Assembly: GCF_019168305.1 (NCBI RefSeq)
Contig: NZ_JAHTBI010000045.1
Location: 21,751 to 85,750, forward strand
Source of the DNA: Pseudomonas aegrilactucae
GTDB lineage: Bacteria; Pseudomonadota; Gammaproteobacteria; Pseudomonadales; Pseudomonadaceae
DNA length: 64,000 nt
Reading direction: 5' to 3'
Shown here piece after piece: positions 1 through 7,927 of the stretch. A model generated the notes under the pieces. The model was given only the letters and a program-made list of their open reading frames with translations. It did not search any database and was not told the DNA's origin. Every line of letters begins with the position of its first letter. Position 1 is the first letter of the stretch. Position numbers and translations under genes: made by a program.

Positions 1-201
1 CAGCGGCTCGTAGATCGCCACCGGCTTCACGTTGCTGACGGTTGCCGGGTCGACCTCCGGCTTGCTGTCGGCCTTGTGCAGGAAGAACCAGGTAGCGCCC
101 ACCGACAGGCCGATGGCCAGCAGCAATGCCACCACCAGCAGCAGGATCAGCTTGAGTTTGCCTTTTACCGCGGGGTCGTTCACTGCTTCGCTCGTCGCCA
201 T
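1..201 (-). CDS. fliL: Flagellar basal body-associated protein FliL, N-terminal part (gene runs off the window)
   Basis: The visible 67 residues begin MATSEAVNDP. A short cytoplasmic stretch is followed by one strongly hydrophobic segment at about residues 17-41 (LKLILLLVVALLLAIG and onward), then the start of a periplasmic domain. This is the usual FliL plan: a single-pass inner-membrane protein that rings the stator units and supports motor torque. The C-terminal two thirds lie to the left of the window. A GG-N10-GC RpoN box lies about 50 bases upstream (252-267), so fliL probably heads its own transcript (fliLMNOPQR in other pseudomonads) after the hairpin that ends fliK. Identity rests on topology plus context beside fliK. 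Confidence 0.85.
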   Translation of the reverse strand, partial: MATSEAVNDPAVKGKLKLILLLVVALLLAIGLSVGATWFFLHKADSKPEVDPATVSNVKPVAIYEPL

Positions 202-251
202 GCCAATAATCCGTCACTCACAAGAGGTTTGTTCCACATGGCGAGGGGTGG

Positions 252-267
252 AGCAAGTGTTATGCCA
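252..267 (-). promoter_or_regulatory. RpoN (sigma-54) promoter for fliL
   Basis: On the minus strand the sequence reads TGGCAT-N5-TTGCT, with the invariant GG and GC separated by exactly 10 bases. It lies about 50 bases upstream of the fliL ATG and downstream of the fliK hairpin. Confidence 0.75.
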
Positions 268-286
268 GATTTGCAGAAAGCGCAGA

Positions 287-311
287 CCTTCGCCGGCATG
301 GCCGGCGAAGG
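287..311 (-). terminator. Hairpin after fliK
   Basis: This is a perfect 11-bp inverted repeat (CCTTCGCCGGC / GCCGGCGAAGG) with a 3-base loop, 20 bases past the fliK stop. There is no long T-run, so it may terminate weakly or be a REP-like element. Confidence 0.5.
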
Positions 312-331
312 GCACAACCTCACGGGGATGA

Positions 332-1632
332 TCAGGCGTAGAAATCGACCGCGCTGGAGCCCACCACCACCTGCTGCTCGACCGGGGCGACGCCAGCTTC
401 GGGGTCAGCCTCGATGCCATCGGCCGCATTACGCCGCGCCGCCACACCACTGAGGCCCGAAGCCTGCTCCTGCGAACCCTGCTGCTGGCCACGGGACTGG
501 TCCGCGACGTTCACGTCAGGCTGCCCCAGGCCTTGCTGAGCGAACATTTCCTTGAGCCGGCTGGCCTGGTTCTCCAGGGCCTCACGCACCACCACGTTAG
601 CGCTGGTGAAGGTGATCTGGGCCTGCTGCTCCGGGGCCATGTGCACACGGATATCGAGGCGCCCCAACTCGGCCGGCTCAAGCTTGATCTCGGCGACTTG
701 AGGTTCTGGCTGGACAGGTACATCACCCGGTTGACCAGGCCTTCGGTCCAGCCGTTCTGCTGCATCGCCAACGGCTGGTTCAAGGGCGTGGCCACCGGCA
801 CTGCATTGGCGGTCTTGGCGGTTGCAGCCTGGGTCAGCGCACTGAGGCGATCGGCGAAGTCATCGACGCGGGTATCGCTGGAAGCGCCCTTGAGATCCTT
901 GAGGCCGTCTTCGATCAGGCCACTGAAGGCTTTTTCGCCAGGCTCACCCTCGCCCGGGTCAGCCTGGCGCGGATCGAGCATGGCCGCCAGGGTATTGACG
1001 GCCGGCTGTGCCTGCGCCGCCTCGGGTTGCGCCGGGGCTGCCTTGCTGGCGTGTGCCGAAGTCGTCCCCTGCGCCTGAGCGTTCTGCTCAAGCGCAAGGC
1101 GCAACACCGGCAGGTCTTGCAGCACGTCGCCCTCGGGGTCGAACGCCGGCTCCTGCGGCTCGGGCTGCGCCACCACGGCAGGCGCCTGCACCTGCGCCTG
1201 CAACTGCGCCGCGGCAGCCTGCACCACCGGTGCCACGGCCTCGGCCTGCGCCTGGATCAGCTGCGCACCGCCTTGCGCGTCAGTAACCTGACCCGCCACA
1301 AGGCTGGAGTCGAGCAGTTGCGGGTCAGCGGTGAGCGCCTCGGCCGGTTCGGCATTCGCGTTGTCGTCAGGCAAATCATTGCCGCTGTCGGCAACCTTGC
1401 GCTCATCCTGGGTCGCCGGTTTGCCGGCAGTTGCCGCCTCGCCCGCCTTGTCGCCACCCGGCACGTCTGCCTTGGCCTGGGGCTTGTCACGGGATTGCTC
1501 GGCATACACCCTGGAAAAGCCCGAAGCCTTGTCGTTGGCGGCCTGCGGCACTTTGTCCGGCGTACTGGCGGCAGCCCGCGAGGGCTTGGCCACGCCAGCA
1601 GGTTGCAGCAGTGGGTTTGAAGCGACAGGCAT
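332..1632 (-). pseudogene. fliK: Flagellar hook-length control protein FliK, frameshifted
   Basis: FliK is an exported molecular ruler that fixes hook length and switches FlhB from rod/hook to filament substrates. Reading starts at MPVASNPLLQ (1632) and gives a long Ala/Gln/Pro-rich region, as expected for the N-terminal ruler. At about 691-697 the frame changes. Upstream of this point it reads ...VMYLSSQNLKS, after which the original frame gives an implausible Ser/Arg/Trp-rich tail to 511. The next frame continues the expected C-terminal hook domain (AEIKLEPAELGRLDIRVHM ...) down to the stop at 332. One missing G (TCGCCGAG where TCGGCCGAG is expected) explains the break. Without it the protein would be about 433 residues. 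An RpoN box lies at 1680-1695. The break is either a real mutation, which would predict polyhooks and few filaments, or a sequencing error. Confidence 0.85.
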
Positions 1633-1679
1633 GGGAAGGGTCTCCGCTACAGAAGCACGAACTCGAATAGCGAAGAGAT

Positions 1680-1695
1680 AGCAAAAGTCGCGCCA
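1680..1695 (-). promoter_or_regulatory. RpoN promoter for fliK
   Basis: The minus strand reads TGGCGC-N5-TTGCT with GG-N10-GC spacing, about 48 bases upstream of the fliK start. It deviates from TGGCAC by one base. Confidence 0.65.
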
Positions 1696-1704
1696 GGTTT
1701 TGCA

Positions 1705-2070
1705 CTAGACAGGATGACCGGCGCTTTCGAGCACCGCACGCGTGCGCTCGGCCTCGTAGGCCGGGCGTATGAGGTGGTACTCCTGACCGATCTGGTTGAT
1801 CAGGTCTTCAATGCCACACAACGGCTGGACCTTGATCCGCTCTTCAAGCTGGCGGCACAGTTCGGCCAGCCCCATCGCCCCCATGTTGCTGCAACTGCCC
1901 TTGAAGCTGTGGGCTGCGTAGCCCAGCCCATCGGCATCCTTGGCCTGCTGCAGTTGCGCAATGCGCACTTCGCAATCTTCAAGGAAGGTGTCGAGCAGCT
2001 TGACGTACAGGTCACCCATGACGTCCTGCAGGTCGCGCAACACCTCGCCATCAATCGGTTGATCGGACAC
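1705..2070 (-). CDS. hptB: Histidine phosphotransfer protein HptB
   Basis: This single Hpt-domain protein of 121 aa relays phosphate from hybrid sensor kinases to the response regulator HsbR. The Hpt signature AHSFKGSCSNMGA places the phospho-acceptor at His54, inside a four-helix-bundle-sized protein. The start is GTG at 2070, preceded at 7 bases by AAGGAG. It is the last gene of a co-directional hsbA-hsbR-hptB set, 25 bases after hsbR. In P. aeruginosa the same three genes control HsbA partner switching between the anti-sigma factor FlgM and a diguanylate cyclase, linking swarming and biofilm choice. That role is taken from the family and not seen here. Confidence 0.9.
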   Translation of the reverse strand: MSDQPIDGEVLRDLQDVMGDLYVKLLDTFLEDCEVRIAQLQQAKDADGLGYAAHSFKGSCSNMGAMGLAELCRQLEERIKVQPLCGIEDLINQIGQEYHLIRPAYEAERTRAVLESAGHPV

Positions 2071-2095
2071 TTGTTCACTCCTTGATCAAGTTCAA

Positions 2096-3811
2096 TTATG
2101 CCAGAGCCTCCCAGGCAAACTCCACGCGGGCACGGCGCCCCTCGTCGGCCCATTCGGCGTGCCGGCTCAAGCGGCGGATCAGGCTCAGGCCACGCCCGCA
2201 CAGACACTGCTCCGGCAACGGCCGTGCCAGCACCGTACCTACATCGAAACCCTGGCCACTGTCTTCGATCTCAATAACCAGACGCCCGCCCTGGGGCAGG
2301 GGTTCCACGTGCAGGTGCAAGCGAATGTAACCATGCTGCAATGCCGTCAAGCGCTGGCTGCGCTCCTGATAATAGGCGCCAAATCCCTGCGCGTCGCGCT
2401 TGAGGCCAGAGTCCAGGCCCAGCACCCCATGCTCCAGCGCGTTGGCGTACAACTCATTGAGCACTGTATGCAACGCACCGCTTTGCGCGCGCAGGCCGTG
2501 CACCTCCTGAAGTACTTGCAACAAGTAGGGCAAGGGGTTGAAGCGCTTGAGTGTCTGCGCCCTAAACTCGAACGACATGGACCAGTCCAGCGGGCTCGAT
2601 TGCCCACTGTCGGAATAGATCATCGGCGCGGGTGCCAGCACCTGCGGGGCGACGACAAGAATGTCCAGCATGCTGACATCGTCGCGGGACTGGCCGCGAA
2701 AATCCTCCAGGGCCTGCAGCACATCCTCGAACAGGCGCTCAGGCAGCCGATTGCGCGCAAACACCTGCTTCAGGCGCTGCACGCCAAAAAACTGCTCGTC
2801 TTCATTGCAGGTATCCACCACACCATCGGACAACAGGAACAGACGGTCACCCAACGCCAGTGGCAGCACTTCGGTGTGCTCATCGAAGCGCTCCGGCGCC
2901 AACACCCCCAGCGGCAAGTGCCGGGAGACCAGCGGCAGCGGCTCGCCGCCCGCCGCGGGCAGCAGGTAGCCGTCGGGCATGCCGCCGTTCCACACCTCGA
3001 CCAGGCGGCGCTCGAAACTCAGGTTGAGCATCATGGCGCAGCAAAACATGTCGACCGGCAGGATGCGCTTGAGCTTGGCATTCATCTCGCGCAGGGTCTC
3101 GGCCAGGCCATAGCCCTTGGCCGTCATGCCATAGAACACCTCCGCCAGAGGCATGGCGCCGACCGCCGCCGGCAGCCCGTGGCCGGTAAAGTCGCCAAGC
3201 AGCACGTGCATCTCGCCTGTCGGGGTAAAGGCGGCCAGCAGCAGGTCACCGTTGAACAAGGCATAGGGCGATTGCAGGTAGCGAATGTTCGGCGCGCCCA
3301 GGCAGCCAGAATGCGCCACCTGGTCGAAGACGGCCTTGGCCACCCGCTGCTCATTGAGCAGGTGACCGTGATGGCGGGCAATTTCGTCGCGCTGCTCCAG
3401 CACGATGGCCTGCAGACGCCGCAAGCGGTCCATCGCCTTGATCTTGGCGGCCAGGATCACCGGCCGGTACGGTTTTGCCAGAAAGTCGTCACCACCGGCC
3501 TCCAGGCAGCGCACCAGGGCTTCGTCCTCGCTCAGCGAGGTCAGGAAGATGATCGGTACGAGGGCTTCTCCCGCCATGGCCTTGATCTGGCGGGCCGCCT
3601 GAAAACCGTCCATCACCGGCATCAAGGCGTCCAGCAGCACCAGGTGCGGGCGCCGCTCGGCGAACAGGGCCACCGCCTGCGCCCCGTTCTCGGCGGTGAT
3701 CACCGAATGCCCCTGCTTGCGCACGATACTGGCCAGCAACAGGCGGTCTGCCGCACCGTCCTCGGCAATCAGTATGCTTAACGGCTGCAGGCCATCCAGG
3801 AGCGCACTCAA
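2096..3811 (-). CDS. hsbR: Response regulator HsbR: receiver + PP2C phosphatase + HATPase kinase domains
   Basis: The protein has 571 aa. Residues about 10-125 form a receiver domain with phospho-acceptor Asp61 (VLLDALMPVMDG). Residues about 165-385 are a SpoIIE/PP2C-type serine phosphatase (DFTGHGLPAAVGAMP, LLSDGVVD). Residues about 430-570 are an anti-sigma-type HATPase kinase with N-box (LNELYANALEHG) and G-boxes (EDSGQGFD, GRGLSLIRRL). It would phosphorylate or dephosphorylate HsbA on serine depending on phosphorelay input from HptB. The apparent start is TTG at 3811. Its last two bases and the following A form the TGA of hsbA, which implies translational coupling. Confidence 0.92.
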   Translation of the reverse strand: MSALLDGLQPLSILIAEDGAADRLLLASIVRKQGHSVITAENGAQAVALFAERRPHLVLLDALMPVMDGFQAARQIKAMAGEALVPIIFLTSLSEDEALVRCLEAGGDDFLAKPYRPVILAAKIKAMDRLRRLQAIVLEQRDEIARHHGHLLNEQRVAKAVFDQVAHSGCLGAPNIRYLQSPYALFNGDLLLAAFTPTGEMHVLLGDFTGHGLPAAVGAMPLAEVFYGMTAKGYGLAETLREMNAKLKRILPVDMFCCAMMLNLSFERRLVEVWNGGMPDGYLLPAAGGEPLPLVSRHLPLGVLAPERFDEHTEVLPLALGDRLFLLSDGVVDTCNEDEQFFGVQRLKQVFARNRLPERLFEDVLQALEDFRGQSRDDVSMLDILVVAPQVLAPAPMIYSDSGQSSPLDWSMSFEFRAQTLKRFNPLPYLLQVLQEVHGLRAQSGALHTVLNELYANALEHGVLGLDSGLKRDAQGFGAYYQERSQRLTALQHGYIRLHLHVEPLPQGGRLVIEIEDSGQGFDVGTVLARPLPEQCLCGRGLSLIRRLSRHAEWADEGRRARVEFAWEALA

Positions 3812-4113
3812 GTGATCTTGAACAGCTTGTCGAAGTTGGAAATGGCGAGAATCTTGCGCACATCAGCGTTGGAGTTGATCACCCTGACGTCAGCCTTGTC
3901 ACCGCCGACATGATCACGCAACAGCAACAGCATGCCCAGCGCGGAGCTGTCGAGGTAGGTTGCTCCCTTGAGATCCACCACCACCACGTCCGGCCGTACC
4001 AGCCCGCTCTCGTAAGAGGTGCGAAAATCATGGTGCCGGCCGAAATCGAAACGCCCGGTGATATTGATAGTCAGCATCTTCCCGTCCAGGGAAACCTCAC
4101 GACTCACTGCCAT
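3808..4113 (-). CDS. hsbA: Anti-anti-sigma factor HsbA (STAS domain)
   Basis: HsbA is a 101-aa STAS-domain protein. The conserved serine motif YLDSSALG puts the likely phosphorylated serine at Ser56/57, matching Ser56 described for P. aeruginosa HsbA. The start MAVSREVS at 4113 is preferred over an upstream in-frame start because GAAGGAG lies 8 bases before it and the length then fits the family. HsbA binds FlgM when unphosphorylated, freeing FliA, and a diguanylate cyclase when phosphorylated (established for P. aeruginosa). It overlaps hsbR by 4 bases. Confidence 0.92.
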   Translation of the reverse strand: MAVSREVSLDGKMLTINITGRFDFGRHHDFRTSYESGLVRPDVVVVDLKGATYLDSSALGMLLLLRDHVGGDKADVRVINSNADVRKILAISNFDKLFKIT

Positions 4114-4205
4114 AGGCTCGACTCCTTCGATAATGGCGATGACAGACTCAACAGGTGTAGCAGCCCGCCGGCACCCCGGCAACCCGCACCGACCAATGCC
4201 TTGCC

Positions 4206-4658
4206 CTAGAAGCGGTCATGGCGCGGCAAACGCTGGGACAACTCGTCGAGCAGCTTCTGCTCGCGCTTGTCTTCGAGCACGCGGGCTTCATCGATATAGC
4301 GCTGCACCAGCTTGCGCAAGCCCTCGACGCGCGCGTAGGCCTGCTGCCAGTTGGCGCGTGCGTTATTGAGGTTGGTCTGGTGCCACACCAGGCTCTGGTG
4401 CTGCTGCGCAACGGCAGTATCGAGCTGGCTGAGGAAGCGCTGATAACCCATGAGCCAGCTGCCGGACACGCCCTGCCCGCCCTTCTCCATCCACTGGTTC
4501 TGGTACTCGCTGCGAAACTGGTCGAGCTCGCGCAACTTGGTTTCAGCCATGCTCACCTGCTGCTGAAACTGCCCCAGGCGCTGCACGGCCTTGCGCTCTG
4601 CCTCTTCGGCCATTTCCACCACCGGCACCAGGCGTGCCGCACGACTTGGCTGAGCCAT
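4206..4658 (-). CDS. fliJ: Flagellar export protein FliJ
   Basis: FliJ is a 150-aa, almost wholly helical, charged protein (VEMAEEAERKAVQRLGQFQQQ...). Its coiled-coil character is typical of FliJ, the stalk-like protein that sits in the FliI hexamer and couples it to the FlhA export gate. It starts 6 bases after the fliI stop and is the last gene of the fliEFGHIJ series. About 90 bases separate it from hsbA, so hsbARhptB could be co-transcribed with it. Confidence 0.93.
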   Translation of the reverse strand: MAQPSRAARLVPVVEMAEEAERKAVQRLGQFQQQVSMAETKLRELDQFRSEYQNQWMEKGGQGVSGSWLMGYQRFLSQLDTAVAQQHQSLVWHQTNLNNARANWQQAYARVEGLRKLVQRYIDEARVLEDKREQKLLDELSQRLPRHDRF

Positions 4659-4664
4659 GGCCTA

Positions 4665-6029
4665 TCAGCCTGCAGGCGCGGGCGCGGGCGCGAACACGCT
4701 CGCCAACTGTTCGCGGCTCTGCTCGTGGCTGACATTTTCATTCAGCCCCTGACGCAGGAACTGCACGAGCTTGGGTTGCAGGGCGATCGCCAGGTCGGTT
4801 TCGCGATCACCGCCCGCCACATAGGCACCCACGCTGATCAGGTCCCGGCTTTGCGACAGGCGCGACCACAACTGCTTGAACTGCTGGGCCTGGGTCATCT
4901 GCTCGGGGCTGACCACCTGCGGCATGACCCGGCTGATCGAGGCCTCGATGTCGATGGCGGGGTAATGGCCCTCTTCGGCCAGGCGCCGCGACAGCACGAT
5001 GTGACCATCGAGCACACCCCGCGCCGAGTCGGCGATCGGGTCCTGCTGGTCGTCACCTTCGGACAACACGGTGTAGAACGCGGTGATCGACCCCCCACCG
5101 GCCTCGCCGTTACCGGCTCGCTCCACAAGCTTGGGCAACTTGGCGAACACCGAAGGCGGATAACCCTTGGTGGCCGGCGGCTCGCCGATGGCCAGTGCGA
5201 TTTCCCGCTGGGCCTGGGCAAAACGGGTCAGCGAGTCCATCAGCAGCAGGACGTTCTTGCCCTTGTCACGGAAGTATTCGGCAATGCGCGTGCAATACAT
5301 GGCGGCGCGCAAACGCATCAGCGGCGCATCATCGGCAGGCGATGCCACCACCACCGAGCGCTTGATGCCCTCCTCACCGAGAATGTGCTCGATGAACTCC
5401 TTCACCTCCCGCCCCCGCTCACCGATCAGGCCCACCACGATGATGTCGGCCTCGGTGAAGCGAGTCATCATGCCCAACAGCACACTCTTGCCCACGCCGG
5501 TACCGGCGAACAGGCCAAGACGCTGGCCGCGCCCCACCGTCAACAGGCCGTTGATGCTGCGAATACCGACATCCAGCGGCTGACTGATGGGGTCACGATT
5601 GAGCGGGTTGATGGTCGGGCCATCCATGGGCACCCAGTCTTCAGCCCTCATTCCGCCCTTGCCGTCCAGTGCGCGACCGGCACCATCGAGCACCCGCCCG
5701 AGCATGCTCATGCCCATCGGCAGGCGACCACTTTCAGGCAGCGGGACCACGCGTGCGCCGGGCGCAATGCCGGCAACGCTCCCCACAGGCATGAGGAACA
5801 CCCGATCACTGGCAAAGCCCATGACTTCGGCCTCGACCTGTACCGGATGGTAACTGTCATCATTGATCACCAGGCAGCGGCTGCCCACCGCAGCGCGCAA
5901 ACCTTCGGCTTCCAGGGTAAGGCCGACCATGCGTAGCAGACGCCCTTCCACCACCGGCTGTGCCGGCAGGCTCACCACATCGGCGTAGCCCCCCAGACGC
6001 TTGCCGAAGCTGGTCCGATCAAGGCGCAT
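4665..6029 (-). CDS. fliI: Flagellum-specific ATP synthase FliI
   Basis: This is a 454-aa F1-beta-like ATPase that energises type III export of flagellar subunits. Walker A is GTGVGKS with Lys181, and Walker B (LLLMD) ends at Asp265, with the switch motif [12 protein letters not shown] after it. The segment [10 protein letters not shown] is typical of the family. The C-terminal part ([20 protein letters not shown]) corresponds to the chaperone-binding helical region. The ATG at 6029 overlaps the end of fliH by 11 bases, which suggests coupling. No irregularity was seen. Confidence 0.97.
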   Translation of the reverse strand: MRLDRTSFGKRLGGYADVVSLPAQPVVEGRLLRMVGLTLEAEGLRAAVGSRCLVINDDSYHPVQVEAEVMGFASDRVFLMPVGSVAGIAPGARVVPLPESGRLPMGMSMLGRVLDGAGRALDGKGGMRAEDWVPMDGPTINPLNRDPISQPLDVGIRSINGLLTVGRGQRLGLFAGTGVGKSVLLGMMTRFTEADIIVVGLIGERGREVKEFIEHILGEEGIKRSVVVASPADDAPLMRLRAAMYCTRIAEYFRDKGKNVLLLMDSLTRFAQAQREIALAIGEPPATKGYPPSVFAKLPKLVERAGNGEAGGGSITAFYTVLSEGDDQQDPIADSARGVLDGHIVLSRRLAEEGHYPAIDIEASISRVMPQVVSPEQMTQAQQFKQLWSRLSQSRDLISVGAYVAGGDRETDLAIALQPKLVQFLRQGLNENVSHEQSREQLASVFAPAPAPAG

Positions 6030-6777
6030 CGGGACCGTCCAACTCGATGTGCAGGTCGGGCGCAGCAGGGTGCAGGCCCTGGTCGTGCATCTGGTCGAAC
6101 AACTGCGCCATGGCCTTTTCTATGCGGGTCTCGACGGTGGCATCAATGCGACTGTGCACTGTTTCAATGCGACAGCCCCCAGGCTGCAGGGCTTCGTCCT
6201 CAAGCAGGCGCCAGTTTTCCTCATGGCGTTCGCGCAGGGCCTTGGCCAGCAGGAAGTCCTGCGGGTTGACATGGATACGGATGTTCTCGGCCCCCATCGG
6301 CAGCAGCTTGAGGGCTTCGCGCAGCACGTGGGTGATCTGGCTGGAATCGGTTTTCAGTTCACGCCCGATCACCTCCCGGGTGATGCGGCTGACCAGGTGC
6401 ACCAGGGCCTTTTCAATCTGGTTGTCCTGTTCGGCAATCGGATCGAGCAGGTTGCCCATCAATTGCTCCAGGCTCGCCAGCTTGGCGCCCAGCGCCTCTT
6501 CGGCCTCCTGGCGAACCTTGAGCTGGGTACTGTGGAAACCTTCGCGCTCACCGGTGGCAAAGCCTTCGTTGTAGGCTTCCTGGCGGATGCTTTCGAGCTC
6601 TTCAAGGGTCAGCGGCTGGACGTCCTCCAGCGGAACCTCTTCGACCTCTTCGATGATTTCGGGCTCAGGCTCCGGGACCGGCTCGGGCTCCGGATCGAAG
6701 CTGGGCAGCGCCCAGCGATCAAAGCCCTCGACGTCGCGGGCGGGGATCAGTTCACTCAGGTGCTCGTTGCTCGACAT
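6019..6777 (-). CDS. fliH: Flagellar assembly protein FliH
   Basis: FliH (252 aa) is the peripheral stator/negative regulator that binds FliI and links it to the C-ring. The N-terminus is acidic and proline-rich, with repeated Glu-Pro around residues 29-45 ([15 protein letters not shown]). It is followed by a long helical region (about 60-130) and a C-terminal E-subunit-like domain ([23 protein letters not shown]). The gene order fliG-fliH-fliI supports the call. The 130-base gap to fliG holds a large perfect inverted repeat. Confidence 0.94.
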   Translation of the reverse strand: MSSNEHLSELIPARDVEGFDRWALPSFDPEPEPVPEPEPEIIEEVEEVPLEDVQPLTLEELESIRQEAYNEGFATGEREGFHSTQLKVRQEAEEALGAKLASLEQLMGNLLDPIAEQDNQIEKALVHLVSRITREVIGRELKTDSSQITHVLREALKLLPMGAENIRIHVNPQDFLLAKALRERHEENWRLLEDEALQPGGCRIETVHSRIDATVETRIEKAMAQLFDQMHDQGLHPAAPDLHIELDGPDAP

Positions 6778-6798
6778 GATTCCACGCGCTCAATAGGT

Positions 6799-6879
6799 AG
6801 GAGCCGGCGTTGCCGGCGCTGCGGACAGCACGCACCGGCGGGTACCGCGTTGATGCCTTCGCCGGCAACGCCGGCTCCT
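6799..6879. repeat. Long perfect inverted repeat (REP/BIME-like) between fliG and fliH
   Basis: Two 20-base arms at 6799-6818 and 6860-6879 are exact reverse complements, separated by 41 bases. The motif GAGCCGGCGTTGCCGGCG resembles Pseudomonas REP sequences, and paired inverted REPs form BIMEs. It lies inside the fliEFGHIJ transcript. Confidence 0.75.
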
Positions 6880-6907
6880 GCAGCAAGCCGGGGCCGGCGA
6901 TGGGGCT

Positions 6908-7927
6908 TTAGATCATTTCTTCGGCGCCCTTGCCGCCAAGCACGATCTCGCCGGCTTCGGCCATGCGACGGGCGATGGTGAGGATTTCCTTCTGCGCCGT
7001 TTCCACGTCGCTGACCCGGACCGGCCCCTTGGCCTCCAGATCGTCGCGCAGCAGTTCCGACGCACGCTTGGACATGTTCTTGAAGACCTTGTCCTTGACC
7101 TTCTCGTCGGCGCCCTTGAGCGACACCACCAGCACATCCGAGGACACTTCGCGCAACAGTGCCTGGATACCGCGGTCGTCGACATCGGCCAGGTTGTTGA
7201 ACACGAACATGAGGTCTTCGATCTGCTCGGACAGCTCGCCGTCGACGTCGCGAATCGCGTCCATCAGCTGACCTTCGACCGAACTGTCGAGGAAGTTCAT
7301 GATATCGGCCGCGCGCTTGATGCCGCCCAGGGTGGTACGCGCCGCATTGGAGTTGCCCGAGAACTGCTTCTCGAGGATCTGGTTCAGCTCCTTGAGCGCC
7401 GCCGGTTGCACGGTGTTGAGCGACGAGACGCGCAAAATGATGTCCAGACGCACCTTGTGGTCGAAGTTGCCCAGCACCTCGCCCGCCTGGTCGGGGTCCA
7501 GGTAGGCCACCACGATCGCCTGGATCTGCGGGTGCTCGTAACGGATCACATCCGCCACCGCACGCGGCTCCATCCATTTCAGGCTGTCCAGGCCGCTGGT
7601 GTTGCCCCCCAGCAGGATCCGGTCGATCAGACCGTTGGCCTTGTCCTCGCCCAGGGCTGCGGTCAGCATCTTGCGGATGTAGCCGTCGGAACCGACGCCC
7701 AGGCTGGTCTGGTCGCCGACGATCTCGACGAACTCGCTCATCACCTGCTCGACCTGTTCGCGATGGACGTTACCCACCTGCGCCATGGCCACGCCGACCC
7801 GCTGCACTTCCTTGGGGCCCATATGGCGCAGCACTTGTGCCGCGTCGGTTTCTCCCAGCGACAAGAGCAGGATGGCTGCCTTGTCGACACGGGTAAGTTT
7901 GGCGGTAAGGGCTCGATTATCACTCAT
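6908..7927 (-). CDS. fliG: Flagellar motor switch protein FliG
   Basis: FliG (339 aa) is the C-ring rotor protein that binds the MS ring (FliF) and receives torque from the stators. The N-terminal segment (KAAILLLSLGETDAAQVLRHMGPKE) is diagnostic. The middle domain carries GGIKRAADIMNFLD, and the C-terminal torque helix region reads FVFNNLADVDDRGIQALLREV with the expected charged residues. The ATG at 7927 overlaps the fliF stop by 8 bases, as is common for these genes. Confidence 0.97.
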   Translation of the reverse strand: MSDNRALTAKLTRVDKAAILLLSLGETDAAQVLRHMGPKEVQRVGVAMAQVGNVHREQVEQVMSEFVEIVGDQTSLGVGSDGYIRKMLTAALGEDKANGLIDRILLGGNTSGLDSLKWMEPRAVADVIRYEHPQIQAIVVAYLDPDQAGEVLGNFDHKVRLDIILRVSSLNTVQPAALKELNQILEKQFSGNSNAARTTLGGIKRAADIMNFLDSSVEGQLMDAIRDVDGELSEQIEDLMFVFNNLADVDDRGIQALLREVSSDVLVVSLKGADEKVKDKVFKNMSKRASELLRDDLEAKGPVRVSDVETAQKEILTIARRMAEAGEIVLGGKGAEEMI

